NCBI GenBank assembly: GCA_013398295.1
Contig: VZSF01008206.1
Coordinates: forward strand, 186,001 to 250,000
Source: Chionis minor
Lineage: Eukaryota > Chordata > Aves > Charadriiformes > Chionididae
Reading direction: 5' to 3'
Length of the DNA: 64,000 nt
The stretch's first letter is position 1; the number at the start of each line of letters is the position of its first letter. Made by a program: the position numbers and the translations under genes. The notes under the pieces were generated by a model that saw only the letters and a list, made by a program, of their open reading frames with translations, was not told the DNA's origin and did no database searches. Shown piece by piece: positions 27,040-38,065 of the stretch.

Positions 27040-27412
27040 GAGGGTGTCCTGGTTTGAGGTAAAACAGAACTAGTTTTCTATTTTGTAATTTTACTTTGCA
27101 GCTAAGCCTCCTCTAACTAACTGAACTATTTGAAACTCTCTGAAATTAACAGTATATTGTGGAGACACTGTTTTTATTCTCAGAATGATAAGACCCGATT
27201 AGCTATAATATACAGCAAGGAATGGTATGCAGAGAGACTCTTGTTTATACTTATTGCTATAACAACCAAGGCCAACCAACTTTACTATTTGTCCCATTGG
27301 AGGGTCGGAAGCAGAAAAGTGTAGAGGGGTCACACCTGCAAGGAGGATTGGACAGGACAGGTGACCCAAAACTGACCAACAGGATATTCCATTCCATCTG
27401 CCTCATTCTCGG

Positions 27413-27419
27413 TATAAAA
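27413..27419 (+). promoter_or_regulatory. TATA box of the solo LTR
   Basis: TATAAAA, preceded by CTCGG and about 235 bases upstream of the LTR's ATTAAA signal. Its position within the LTR fits the U3/R promoter. Whether it is active is unknown. Confidence 0.65.
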
Positions 27420-27647
27420 GCTGAGGGACCAAAGGGTCAGCCCTCTTTCTTCAATGGCTGGTGTCCCAGGAGGACTCTGTCTTTTTATTTGCTTTTAATC
27501 TTGATCCTGAATCTAGATCTGGAATCTAGTTCCCGTCCATCACTGAGTCCAGTCTGGAACTTTCCCATTGCCTGCCGTCATCCTGGGAGCTCAATATGGT
27601 TTTGTATATATTTAATTATTTCCTTTTTACTTTATTATCAATAGTTC

Positions 27648-27653
27648 ATTAAA
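27648..27653 (+). terminator. polyadenylation signal of the solo LTR
   Basis: ATTAAA, a common variant hexamer, followed by T-rich sequence (GTTCCTTCTAAACTC) inside the LTR. It is positioned as expected for the end of R. Confidence 0.6.
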
Positions 27654-27780
27654 GTCGTTAAGTTCCTTCTAAACTCATACTTCTCTTTTGCTCTCTCCCT
27701 CCTCTCCTTGGAGAGGGAGGTGGGGGAGACCATCTGTCATTCATCTCAGTGGCCAGTCTGGCCCAAACCATGACAGAGGG

Positions 27781-27960
27781 GAAACAGGATGAGGTCAATG
27801 GTTTTGCCTGTGTTTGTGCGAGTGTGCGAGTGCTGAGTTTGTCTGTCAGGGTTAACCTATTTGGCCAGACATGTATACATGTATATATGCATCCTAACAG
27901 CATGTATTTTATGTATGAGTTCTCATTTTGTATGAGCAGGCAGTGGATGCCTCCTTGAGG
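27781..27960. repeat. continuation of the GC/TG-rich repeat block beyond the LTR
   Basis: The sequence after the LTR resumes the TG-rich module (GTGCGAGTGTGCGAGTGCTG) and ends in a perfect 14-bp palindrome ACATGTATACATGT at 27869-27882. It echoes the CATGCATATATATG motif at 26820-26833. The LTR therefore sits inside the older repeat block. Confidence 0.35.
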
Positions 27961-30119
27961 TAACACTTCTGCTTGGCAAGAGATGTATTTGATAAGTCAA
28001 GAGGTCTTCTGCATCTCTAGCCCTTGTGTATTTAGGAAGAAACTTTGAAATTATCAAAACAATATAACTGTCATGTGTTTCTTCCAGGTCATGTGACTGT
28101 AACCTCAAACAGAGTCCTATTTGTCAGAGAACCCCATTCTTACAGTTTTCTGTCTGAATAAATACAAAACCACACAAAGCCAGGCTGCACTACACAGCAT
28201 GCAATTACAGCCATGGGATCTCCCGCTTTAACTAGCAGATATACTTGGCATAAACAGTGCCATAAACAGTGAAATCAGTTGTACCAGGAGTGCCTAAGAA
28301 TCCTAGGTGCCAAACTACTCTTTAATTTCACTTAGGATCCTTCAGATCCAATGCATGTTATAGCTTATTTTAATTTACTTCTTAATTTTCCAGTGTTTGC
28401 TTTCAGTCTTAAGTAGTTAAAAAAAATACTTAAATTTAAATTCGTAACAAAAACTGTTTATGACTTTGCAGCACTTGAAATCTGCATCTGAAATTTTCCT
28501 GATGGAGCCTGCCTTGACTTTAAATAAAACATTGTCTAAATCTGTCTTTTCAAATTCTAGTCATTCAGACAAAATGGGCTGTCTTTGACAGCTGATTAAA
28601 ATATCTAAGTATTATTGGTTTTTACTGGTCACTGTTGTGAAGAGTAGTGTTAATGGATTTTTTTCCTCTACTAGTAAATTTTCATGACAGTTTTGCAAAG
28701 CAAATGTAATTTAAAAGCCTAATATTAAATCACATCAACAAATCCCTTCATTTCAATTAAGTGAAATAATAGAACACTAACTGTTATTAGTCACAAGAAA
28801 CTTGTCATACGACAGCATAACCTTTTACTGTGTTATCATTAGCTAGCTGCAGTGATAATTGTGTTCATTTACACAATTTACACTATCTAAATGAATGCTT
28901 TAAGGCATGTCATATCACATGTCTGGTGAGCCCATCTTTGATGATCTGATAACACCTACTTCCTGTCCTTTAGGGAAATATATGTTAATACACTTTTATC
29001 CCATTTTATGATTAAAGTAGACAGAAAAACTCCATTTTTGTTAGAAAGACATCAAGTCTAATGTGTTACTTGAAAAATCAGTACAAGGCAAAGTTAGAGA
29101 CATTGTGGTGCCATGCTTTTTGGTGGACAGACGCTGCCAATCTGCAGTTATAGGCATCTCCTGTAAATAAACAAGCAAATAGAAAACCCAGTGTGTGATT
29201 GTCACTGTTTACCTTCCTTCCCTTTTGATGGGATTCGCATTTTTCAAATTTTCCCAGTTCTGAGGTTCTGAGGTGAGGAATACAAGCAGGTTCAGAAAAC
29301 AGCTCTGCCATGTTAGTCTCCAAGGAGTCACAGTACAAGAGAAAGAATAAATGTACAATAACATGTTGTGCAACTCAGTGGCCAGACACACAGAGGGACT
29401 ACTCCTGTGAAGCAAAACTTTTATTGCCTCAGGCTCAAAGCAAAATAGAGCCATTGAAGTCTGTTTGCATGGCAGGCTACAACTCTAATTTATATTAAAA
29501 ATGTGTATTAACACAAATTATGCTTTTGTCTTTATTGCATTACCATATAACTTCATTTATGGAATGCTGAAGTCCTTTGATCCATTTTTTTAAATCATGA
29601 GTAAATAGGAAAGAGCCTTTTTATTAAGACCCAGAGGATTTCTCCTTCTTGGTCTGTGAAATGGAGGCTGTTTTCCACTCCTAGATCCAGCCAGTAGTGA
29701 GGCACTTTATACTTCAGTGAAAGATGTATGCATCCTTGCATTTTCTTGATTTGCAAGCACACACATCCGTGGGTCCTTCAAACCCTGGTCCCAGCCCTTG
29801 AGTACGTCCGGAATCCATGTGCAGACCCTACTTCTGTCCTTTCTTCAGCTCTGACCTTGGGTCTTCCCAGACTCTGGTCTCTTCCTAAATGGGTAGTACA
29901 GCTTGAAGTTCAGCAAATCCCACACAATCATGGAGTAGAATGCAAAGTCATATAGAAAATGTAGAAAGAGTTTAACTGAAGATATGACAGACTGTGGTGA
30001 TCAGGTGCAAGGCTTACTCAGACAAAAGCGCTGATCAGACCATTTGCACACAAACGGCCTCTTCTGTTCTGTCTTTTCCCTCTAATTTGCCACATTTGTT
30101 GCTTCCTGATGTACTACCA
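27961..30119. other. AT-rich DNA, nothing recognised
   Basis: A 12-bp direct repeat (CATAAACAGTG twice, around 28249-28271) is the only structure noted. Open frames stay below 90 codons. Confidence 0.5.
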
Positions 30120-30480
30120 TGCTCCTCTTTCCCTATTTATGGCTAGTCCTCTACAGTCTGTACATTACACACTCCCACAATCCTTTTAAAACACCCCAGA
30201 AGTTTTACACACAAAAAAGTTCCCCTCGAATATCCTACAGTAGGCTTGTTCCTTCCCGTCAGACCCAAGACAGCCATGTTTCCTTCTGATGAGGTATAAA
30301 GTTCTGGTTGGCACTCACCTGTGTGGTTGGTTTCTTCAGTGGCCCATCCACCAGTGACCGGAGAGCTCTGATCTTTGTTGCTGTCTCCATTACCTACTAC
30401 TGCCTACTGTTTGTGTATATGTGTGTTTGATTCATTTATTTTCCTGTTTCTTGTTTGTCTTTTATGCTGAATAGCAGTTA
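30120..30480 (+). mobile_element. possible decayed LTR segment
   Basis: A GGTATAAAG box (TATAAA at 30295-30300) is followed by pyrimidine-rich sequence reading CTTCAGTGGCCCATCCACC and CTGTCTCCATTACC. That succession resembles the R/U5 part of avian LTRs as I remember them. I cannot find TG/CA ends or a target duplication, so the boundaries are arbitrary. It may be unrelated sequence with a fortuitous TATA box. Confidence 0.25.
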
Positions 30481-33400
30481 AACAGATGTTACAAACCACA
30501 TGTCCTTGGGACCTAAGTAGCCTTACAGGTATCCTGAGGCTGTGAACCCCTTTCCCCAAGGTTCATGATCCACCAGTCCAGATCTGAGAAGATTAACACT
30601 TTATTATACATCAGGATTTACCTGTCTACATCCTTCTTTTCTTCTGCAAACTAGTCTTTGGCTATCAACCTGCACTGAATCCTTTTGATGGCATAACACA
30701 CGTAGCACAGATCTCTCTTACCACAGACATTATGTTCGGCTATCAATCATTAAATCCATCCTTAAGTTAGTCAGCTAAATGATCTTTGATTGAGAAACAC
30801 TACTATCCCAGCTCTGCTCTCTCAATTGTATTTTGCCTTCCAGAATATTGCAATTTTCTGTCACCTGTTATATCTGTGTTGTAATTGTCAAGTTTTTTGG
30901 TATATCTTAATGATTCTTGGCGGTGTGTAGCCACTCTTACCGCAGTGGTCTCAATGAAAAGAATATGAGGCAAGACAGCAAGGACAACCCTTCCTGAACT
31001 GTCGAAGCCTTGTATTGCATGATAATTTATCACTCTGTCATTCCTATAAGTTGGGATATGACTGGTGGATCTTCTTTCCCCTGTTTAGCTAGGTCATTAT
31101 TTTGTTCCCAAGCCATTAAAAAATCTCAGATAGCCTTGAGTTGGCAACAACATCTATTCTCACCTCAGTGAGTGGTTTGAGGTCCATGCTTGACTGCTCA
31201 TGGAGAACATCAGTCCTTCCAGTAAACATATATTTGCCATTCCACTGCCACTATTCAGTATGTTTGACGACAGTCAGTTCATTCCTTACATCATAAACTG
31301 GTGTAAGAAATACTTTGCAGGTTCCCGACTTACATTACAACTACTTGGAAGCACTACCAGCATCTTTATAAGACCCCCATCCGTAGTCCTATGTTCCATT
31401 CCCATGTCCTCTATCATCTTGCCCACACCCAGACTTCCAGGGATAGTCTTCTGATGGTTTCCAAGTAAATATGATTTCAGTCAAAGAACCCAGCCCAAGG
31501 ATGGAAGAGTGTATAATGTCTTGTCTGAGAAAATGCAGGCACTGGTCTGTCCGCTGACATGATTCCAGCCAAACCTTTACTGGAAAACCAAGTGAGATTG
31601 ACTTTAGCAAAATGCTGCATCTGTACTTCTGTTACTCTGCTCTCTGTTTACTGAATACTTACCTGTTCTCTTCTCTGAAAATGGAAGTACTACAAAGAGG
31701 ATTTGGATTCTTCTGTGAAATGGTGTGTTGATTCGTTAGAATGGTTATTTAGAAACAGTCACCTTTACAAAGTATGTTTAGAATGAAGTAATTGACAAAG
31801 TTATAAGTGCATCTGTACTATTGTAAAAAGAAAGCAGATATATCTACAAGAGTACAGCATCATTGCTATCTCTGAACTATCTGCTTTCTTATCATACAGT
31901 CATTACCTATTTACTGTCAGTGGCTATATAGTTCCCTTGACAGATAAGAATGATGAGATTTGGCTTTACAAAGGCATGTATAGAAATGCACATAGCACCT
32001 CATGGTAGTGCACAAGACTGAGCAATAACAAACAATAACACACTCAGTTAAGAAAATAATGTTAAGGTTTTGCATGAACTACATATAGGGAAAAAGAGAC
32101 AAGGCAGAATAAAGACAAAGAAGGGTAAAGATGTAAAGATAAATAAGGATAAAGAACCTGCAAGACAACACAGTAAGACTCACCTGATGAATTGGAAAAA
32201 AAATTGTGGTAAATGTTCCTTTTGCAGGAAATGTTTGGTTTTAGTAGAAAAAATGCAGGTATTAGACGAGCAAGACACTATCAAATTTTAAAAAAATGTT
32301 TGTAATTAAAGAAATTTCTTGCCATTTTTAAAATTCTTTTTTCATTTCAAACTGGCTTACATCTATGGACCCGTAAATTGCCAATTACTTATGCACACTG
32401 TAATATCTTCCCTTAGCCCAAGAACTGATAACAGCATACACTCAAGACATTCACCTGGGAGATTTAAATTTTTGGTCTGAATCAGACCAGAGGACATTTT
32501 GGATGTCTCTGAGAGATCTTAAAACCCCAGTCCTTTCTGGGTCAGCATTCTCTTATTCTCTTCCCCTGCCACTCCTAACTCGCAATATTTTTCTGAAGGG
32601 AAAATAAATAAATAAATAAACAAACAAACAAATAACAATCCCTCAACAAAACAACCAACTATATATTAAGATATTCTTGATGTGGAATAGTACTAAAAGA
32701 AAGATTTCTCCGAGCCTTCTTTCTGTGTAATCCTGTGTTCCATGCTTGCCAAGGCAGGAAAAGGGCACCTAGTCAGAGAGAGACTGCAAGTAGCCCTCCT
32801 GCTGTTTAAGTGTCGTTAAATAATTTTCCTTTGCACCCTTGCGTCTGTCGGGGGGAATGACTGATTGTTGGGCTGATTTTCACTGATCAGTTTGTTAAGG
32901 TGTTTGTGTGGTGGTTTACATATTGGTTGGAAGTGATGAATACATCACCAGGTATGTCTTCTACACACTCTCTTGAAAAAGGTCAGAAAAGCCTGAAGTG
33001 AACACAAACTAAATGGAAGGAGGCAGTTGATTTGTACATAATTTCGAGGCTTTTTGTCTATGCAGAAAATTGTGTAGTTTTTACCAGCTTGTACCACAAG
33101 GTATTTCCTTGGATGTTTCTGAGCATCTTTCTCCTGTTGTCTGGTTACAGATGCCTGCAGCTTTCTTACAAAAGCAGTGTCTTTCACATTCAACTCCTTC
33201 CCTACCTAGACCTGGTGAAACCTCTGCCTTCATAACTTAGGTGTATGAAAGGTAAGGAGGGTCTTTCACTGCTCAGGAGCTGCATAGCAGCATCTCTGTT
33301 GTTTCAGCTTTCTACTCCATAAGGAAACTTTGCACTTTTTATTTAATATTTGCTGTGAATTAAGGATAGTGCATATTCTACCACCACCAGCTAACCATGA

Positions 33401-36400
33401 AAACCATTGTACTGTGAAAATCATAACAAGTATTGAGAAAGCAACAGCTTAAAAAATTCAAACACCCTCCCCCGACTTAAAAAGTATGTCAGCTGTGCAT
33501 AAACATCTGTATCTTACCTCAATCCAAGAGAAATTTTAACATTTACACAAATGTAGTAGATTATTAAGACCCACTAGTTTATTCTTTTCTACTAAAAATA
33601 AAAAATTCTCTAAAGGCCAAAATGAGAACATCTTTGGGGTTTTTCTCCCTCTCTGTAAGACAATATGCAGGTGGGATTCCTCCATCAGGCTTTCAACTTC
33701 CTCACTGTTTTCAAATACATGCTGTGTCAGTCATTTCCTTACTCTCTGCGGGCTGTTTGTAAGCTACCTTGATGACTGTCTTTAGCATCACTTTTGGATT
33801 CCAAATCAGTTCTATTGATTTCTCCACTGTGTACAGTATTTCTGCCAGCACTGTACCCATGGAGCATTGCTTAACTACTTTTTTTGCTAGGTTTCTCACC
33901 ACTGATCTTTCAAAACTGGTAGTACAAGTATGTCAAATTTTTTCACTGAGAGGTGGTTTATTTCTTTTCACACCACATATGTTGACTTTTCCTCATGCTG
34001 TCTTTATGGCCTATTTACCATAAAAGAAAAACAAACTTAACAGTGGAAAAAGGTTTATGCTTATAGAAATCAAAAAGTAGCTGAAATAACAACAGTTCTG
34101 AAACTTCATGGAAGTAACAAGCTCCATAACCTCTGTGCTAGGAATAAAGACATGTTACGATTGAAGAAATCTGTGTTTAAACCAAATGTTTGGTCAAACA
34201 ACTCAAATGATCTCTAAACTTGGTGTGGTCTAGAGTTTAATGGATTGTGAAATATTCAGTGAATAGCACATTTTTGTGTCTTAGTTTCTTCTCTTAGCGA
34301 ATGTACAGCATGACACTTTAGAAAACTTTTTCCCAGTTTGCCTTAGGTAGCTCCTGGTGAGCAGAAGAGGATAAGAACAGCCAATAGAATATGACAGAGG
34401 CCTTTACAGCTCATACTCCAAATGAGGTTTTTCTGATAGAGAATGGCTGTCGTCACTAAAGACTTCTTTGTCTCTGTGTCCTTCTTAGACATAATATATA
34501 GTGCCCCAGGACTCAGAAAGTAAGTGTAAGGAGGCATGAGTCAAATTGAGACTTACGACTTTTTGCACCCCTTTATCCCTAAATTGGTTCTATTCAAAGT
34601 GAAAAGTGAAGAATAATTTTGTTGAGAAACTGGAGATGCTCAGTCCATTTTCTGTCCCCTATTACCTATGGTAGAGTGCAATTCTTACTTTAATTTACAT
34701 TATGAAGCACCCTAATATTTTTTTTTTAAATTTGTTTATACCTATTTTTATATAACTGTTCTGTAGGGATTTATAAAGTCTGCCAAATTGTCATACAATA
34801 GGGGAGATGGTAATTGCTATAGCATACAGCCTTATGATTAGGCTGAAAGTGGTTGTTGTTGAGGGCAAACTGTGGACAAATGTTTTTAGGAAAAAATGTT
34901 ATCGAGATTCCTTAAGAATAAATCAAATGATAAATAATAAATTTACTGCGGTAAATTTTGGGACATGGTTTCTACAGAAACAGAAGTCACAAGAACAACA
35001 ATAACTGTTCAACTGAGTTTGTTCACTTATCCTCCCAGGCTGGGCTTGTCAGTAGAATTATTGAATCAGACCATAAAATCTCTCAAATATGTTATCTGAT
35101 AACAAGCCTCCCAGAAGCTCATGAACAATCTTCACTGTCTTTGTGAGATTAAATAAACCAGCTGGGACTCACTAAAAATTGTTCATGGTATACAATACGG
35201 TTAGTAGATGGTTTCCATTAGCAATAGTTTGTCACAAAACTGCTCTGTACTCTTTGTTACAGTCACTGAATCTTCATAGACATTATATTTTTATGAATAC
35301 AATAAGCAATGCTTACATAATACCCATGTGTGTAAAAAAAATTTGACATCTTAGTCTGTGCCAAAAAACATTGGCAGTCAAACCCATTCATCAGCGTAAC
35401 ATTTTGAATTTCAAATTTGTGCAGTAAATTTATTGGTGGTTATCAGAGTATTACAAATTTGGCTGTTTAATTTGTGTGCAAAATTCCAATATTCTCTGCT
35501 AAAAAAGATTAAGTAATTCATCTGCAGCAAAAAGATTTGAGCACATACTTATTTCTCAACATGTACCATCAAGGTATTCAGTTGAACATATACCTATCTT
35601 AAGCATACAGATTCTCTAAGCATATACATAGGTGGTTTTGCTAGATCGGGACCAGAATACACAGGGCATCACAAAGCATTAAACATGTGCTTAACTGCTT
35701 TGTTGGATTGCTGCCTTTCAGTCTGGTTGGCTACTTTTTACTAGTTGTCTTTAGAATTCTATAGTTTCTACTCATAACTTCATCAAGTCATATACTCTGA
35801 TTTTGTTTTGATTATTCTATCACTAAAGGGATATGGGTGTCTACAAGATTGTGGTGAAAGATAAGTTTATATTTTAAAATGACAAAATAATATATGCTTT
35901 GATTTTTAAAAGAATCGTTCTTCGGATGCACACTGTTTGCATAGAAAATGCAACACTGTATATTTGGGTTTTAATTAGATTCTCACAGACCTCTGATCTT
36001 CAGAAAACAGGAACATTAAAATCAATCTAAGTGTACAGTTTCTAATGTCCAGATGAAACCTTCACATAATGGGTTTCTGATAAGACTTTCATCTTACATT
36101 TTTAAAAGCTAAACAGAAGATTTTTTGGAAAACATCTATAACATTAATAGTGCGCAGTATCAGGTCAGTAACATACACATCTACCGCCATTCAGTGACAG
36201 AATATTGTATAAATTGCAGGAATATTAGGTACACTAGTTCAAATTTTAAAGTTGGAGGTCTACATTTAATCCAAACTTTACACAACACAATAACTTGTCT
36301 ATAAGGCATTGGGACTGGTGAAGCTTGAAATTTCTACAGTTTGTTTCACAGTCCTACCAGTCAGTGTAAAATTACAATTTCCACACAAATAATCGTCTCC

Positions 36401-36856
36401 ACTGTACAAATTTCTAGTGTACCAGAGAAATGGTGTTTATCTTGGAGATTTTGCTTGCAGTGTTAGTTAGCCTTGGCCCAGGTCATGGAGAGTTTTTATG
36501 ATAAGAAAAAAGACCTTGAACCAATGTCATAATCTGTGGAGAGGCAAAACAGGGCAGAAAGGTTAAACTTGATAATGTTGTGATTGCTTGTGCTGTGGAG
36601 AAAGCGTACTGGAGTATTTTACACTGGTTGAGACTTCCTAAGTGTTAAAGATATTGTGTCCACCTACATGGAGTTTCAGTACTCTAGATGAAAAGTGACA
36701 CATGTAAATCACTGAAGTCAGGTTATTTTCTGACAAGATGGACCACAATAATCAAGTTAAAGGCGGTAATGCACCAGAAAAATAACATAACTGCATCACT
36801 GATTCTAGGACCACTGAAGGTTGCTGGTTACCTAATTTAGGATTAACTGTAGATGT
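30481..36856. other. non-coding DNA; nothing named except a microsatellite
   Basis: Frames up to 84 codons occur on both strands in 30800-31610. The stretch is less AT-rich than its surroundings, which could mean an old retroelement interior, but I find no motif to support that. From 31700 onward the sequence is AT-rich and featureless apart from the microsatellite at 32601-32633. Confidence 0.45.
32601..32633. repeat. (AAAT)n(CAAA)n microsatellite
   Basis: About five AAAT units followed by about three CAAA units, seen directly. The compound structure suggests a single T-to-C change spread by slippage. Confidence 0.9.
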
Positions 36857-38065
36857 TGTGATGGGTTGACTTCAGCTGGCCACCAGGTGCCCACTAAGCT
36901 GCTCTTGTCACTCCCCCTTCTCAACAGGACAGGGGGAGAAAAATACAATGAAAAGCTCATGGGGTGAGATAAGAACAGGAGGATCACTCACTAATAACCA
37001 TCACAGGCAAAACAGACTCAGCTTGGGGAAATTAGTTTAATCTATTGCCTACTAATAGCAGAGTAGGATAACGAGAAATAAGAACAAATCTATAAACACC
37101 TTCCCCTCACCTGTCCTTTCTTCCCAGGCTCAGCTTTACTTCTGACTTCTCTACCTCCTTCATCTGCGTGGCACAGGGGGATGGGGAATGGGGTTTGTAG
37201 TCAGTTTGTAACTCTCTGTCTCTGCTGCTCTTTTCTCTTCATGTTCTTCTCTTGCTCCAGTGTGGGGTCTCACCCATGGGATACAGTCCTTCATGAAGTT
37301 CTCTAACATGGGTCCTTCCCACAGGCTGCGGCTCCTCAAGAACTGCTCCAGCGTGCGTTCTTTCCATGGAGTGCAGTCCTTCAAGAACAGACTGCTCCAG
37401 CATGAGTCCCCCACTGGCTCACAAGTCCTGCCAGAAAATCTACTCCGGAGTGAACTCTTCTCCACAGGCTGCATTTTCCTGCCAGGAGCCTGCTCCCATG
37501 TGTGCTCTCCATGAGCTGCACATTCCTTCAGGGCACATGCACCTGCTCCAGCGTGGTGTCCTCTACGGGCTACAGGTGGATATCTGCTCCACTGTGGACC
37601 TTCATGGGCTGTAGAGGGAAAACCTGCATCACCATGATCTTCCCCACAGGCTNTGGCTCACAAGTCCTGCCAGAAAATCTACTCCGGAGTGAACTCTTCT
37701 CCACAGGCTGCATTTTCCTGCCAGGAGCCTGCTCCCATGTGTGCTCTCCATGAGCTGCACATTCCTTCAGGGCACATGCACCTGCTCCAGCGTGGTGTCC
37801 TCTACGGGCTACAGGTGGATATCTGCTCCACTGTGGACCTTCATGGGCTGTAGAGGGAAAACCTGCATCACCATGATCTTCCCCACAGGCTGCAGGGGAA
37901 TCTTTGCTCTGACACCTGGAGCACCTCCTCCCCCTCCTTCTTCTTGGTGTTTGCAGAGTAGTTTCTCTCATGTATTTTCACTGATCCCTCCTAGCTGCTG
38001 TTGCACAGCAGTTTTTACCCTTACCATTTAAAAAACCAGAATTGCACCATTGCTACATACTCTTC
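36857..38065 (-). mobile_element. avian endogenous-retrovirus LTR, 5'-truncated
   Basis: On the minus strand the element ends GTCAACCCATCACA at 36857. Upstream of that lies a decayed A/T-rich signal region (GATTAAACTAATTT, complement at 37029-37050), then a long stretch of degenerate repeats built around CTGGAGCAG, then sequence like the LTR's early part (GTTGCTGTGCAACAGC-type near 38000). The first ~150 bases of the LTR, which should start TGTRTTGGGTTT, are missing: similarity fades near 38030-38065. The family is one I recognise as widespread in birds, but I cannot say from sequence alone whether it is ERVL or ERVK. No coding retroviral sequence adjoins it. The interior contains a suspicious exact duplication, listed separately. 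Frames of 80-130 codons inside it reflect the repeats. Confidence 0.8.
37415..37891. repeat. exact 238-bp direct repeat joined at a single N
   Basis: 37415-37652 and 37654-37891 read the same base for base as far as I can check, separated only by the N at 37653. Both lie inside the minus-strand LTR. The rest of this LTR is well diverged from the family as I know it, so a perfect internal repeat is unexpected unless it is very recent. Together with the lone N this suggests a false duplication at a patched gap, although a true recent expansion is possible. Confidence 0.85.

Larger units (their letters stand above)
27045..27775 (+). mobile_element. solo endogenous-retrovirus LTR (avian, TGTCCTGGTTTG family)
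   Basis: The element starts TGTCCTGGTTTGAGG and ends CCCAAACCATGACA. The two ends form an imperfect inverted repeat, and the whole is bounded by TG and CA. It is flanked by an exact 5-bp duplication, GAGGG at 27040-27044 and again at 27776-27780, so both boundaries are supported directly. It carries a TATAAAA box at 27413-27419 and an ATTAAA polyadenylation signal at 27648-27653, giving a normal U3-R-U5 order on the plus strand. No internal retroviral sequence adjoins either side, so the provirus has probably recombined to a single LTR. A 5-bp duplication fits an ERVL-type integrase; the family assignment is from memory of avian LTRs. Confidence 0.9.

Noticed and set aside
27222..27644. 140-codon frame as a gene
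   Set aside because: It lies wholly inside the solo LTR and crosses its promoter and polyadenylation regions.
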